From contig CANRCU010000133.1 in NCBI GenBank assembly GCA_947629215.1, forward strand, positions 1 to 6,659: 6,659 nt of DNA. Direction: 5' to 3'. Position numbers and translations under genes: made by a program. The notes under the pieces were generated by a model that saw only the letters and a list, made by a program, of their open reading frames with translations, did no database searches and was not told the DNA's origin. Below, piece after piece: positions 6,327 to 6,659 of this stretch. Every line of letters begins with the position of its first letter. The first letter of the stretch is position 1. The stretch is from an uncultured Clostridia bacterium. Lineage in GTDB: Bacteria; Bacillota; Clostridia; Lachnospirales; CAG-274.

Positions 6327-6355
6327 ATCGGACAAATTTCATATTTGACACCGAT
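6327..6355 (-). repeat. inverted repeat in the leader just ahead of proC
   Basis: ATCGG (6327-6331) pairs with CCGAT (6351-6355), and CAAAT (6333-6337) pairs with ATTTG (6343-6347). Together they make a two-part hairpin with a 5-base loop and a small A/ACA internal bulge. It lies 5 bases beyond the proC ribosome site and has no U-tract on the minus strand. It may be a processing or stability element between the NadA-like gene and proC; a protein-binding dyad is another possibility. Confidence 0.4.
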
Positions 6356-6366
6356 TTAACTTTGTT

Positions 6367-6659
6367 TCAACTAAGACTAAGCATTATATCGAGTGACTTT
6401 ATTGCATCTTTTGCCGTTTGTTCGTCGACCTTTATCTGCTTTGAGAAATCGCCTTTTAAAATATCCTCCAATGTTTCAAGAAGATTTTCGGCATTTGTCT
6501 TATTCATATTTGTACAGATACTGTGCGGATCAAGCAAATAAACGCTTTTATCGGGATTCTCGGCCTTGACGTTATAATTTCCAAGCTTGTATGTGCCGGC
6601 TCTGTTTATATTGGGAGTGGTGTATGCGACCAGCTCTCCGTCTTCCGTTTCTACAACCA
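6367..6659 (-). CDS. C-terminal fragment resembling quinolinate synthase NadA (partial)
   Basis: The last 96 residues of a protein that enters from the right edge. The end looks like NadA, the 4Fe-4S enzyme that condenses iminoaspartate with dihydroxyacetone phosphate to quinolinate for NAD synthesis. Visible similarities are PDK (35-37), then SICTNMN (46-52) with Cys48 where NadA has its third cluster ligand. The IKVDEQTAKDAIKSLDIML end (75-93) also fits the usual IKVDEE...A..SLERML close. Against this, the usual GTE motif 17 residues before the end of PDK reads GTY here, and the first 20 visible residues (VVETEDGELVAYTTPNINRA) do not recall NadA. It could be a divergent NadA or another protein. 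proC follows 57 bases downstream. Confidence 0.55.
   Translation of the reverse strand, partial: VVETEDGELVAYTTPNINRAGTYKLGNYNVKAENPDKSVYLLDPHSICTNMNKTNAENLLETLEDILKGDFSKQIKVDEQTAKDAIKSLDIMLSLS

Overview
The window reads as a stretch of chromosome from a low-to-moderate GC Gram-positive bacterium, most likely a Clostridia/Ruminococcaceae-type anaerobe. The grounds are strong GGAGG-type ribosome binding sites ahead of almost every gene, sigma-A-like promoters, a lipobox-bearing substrate-binding protein and an ArgR/AhrC-type arginine box. No species can be named from the sequence alone. There is no sign of phage, transposon, CRISPR array, tRNA or rRNA.

Left half (1-3540): arginine biosynthesis. 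argC runs leftward and is cut by the window edge. argG and argH run rightward with a 15-base gap between them. The 226-base divergent gap between argC and argG holds two good back-to-back sigma-A promoters. A near-consensus arginine box lies over the argC -10 element and a weaker one over the argG -35 element. ArgC makes N-acetylglutamate semialdehyde early in the pathway, while ArgG and ArgH carry out the last two steps (citrulline to argininosuccinate to arginine), so one control region probably sets both ends of the pathway.

Middle (3599-4835): a lipoprotein amino-acid-binding protein of an ABC uptake system follows argH, with no permease or ATPase beside it. It is followed by a strong hairpin without a U-tract, then a 76-residue protein of unknown role with a winged-helix look.

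Right half (4858-6659), all leftward: a perfect 16-bp bidirectional terminator separates the two convergent blocks. Beyond it lie a 137-residue orphan P-loop protein of unknown function, proC (last step of proline synthesis) and the C-terminal 96 residues of a gene resembling the end of quinolinate synthase NadA. The nadA-like gene, proC and the P-loop gene may be read as one unit ending at the shared terminator.

Overall the region is mostly ordinary glutamate-family amino-acid metabolism. The points worth a second look are the shared arg control region, the orphan P-loop protein, the small winged-helix-like protein, the lone binding protein with an acidic tail, and the atypical NadA-like end. 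No clear undescribed multi-gene system was found.
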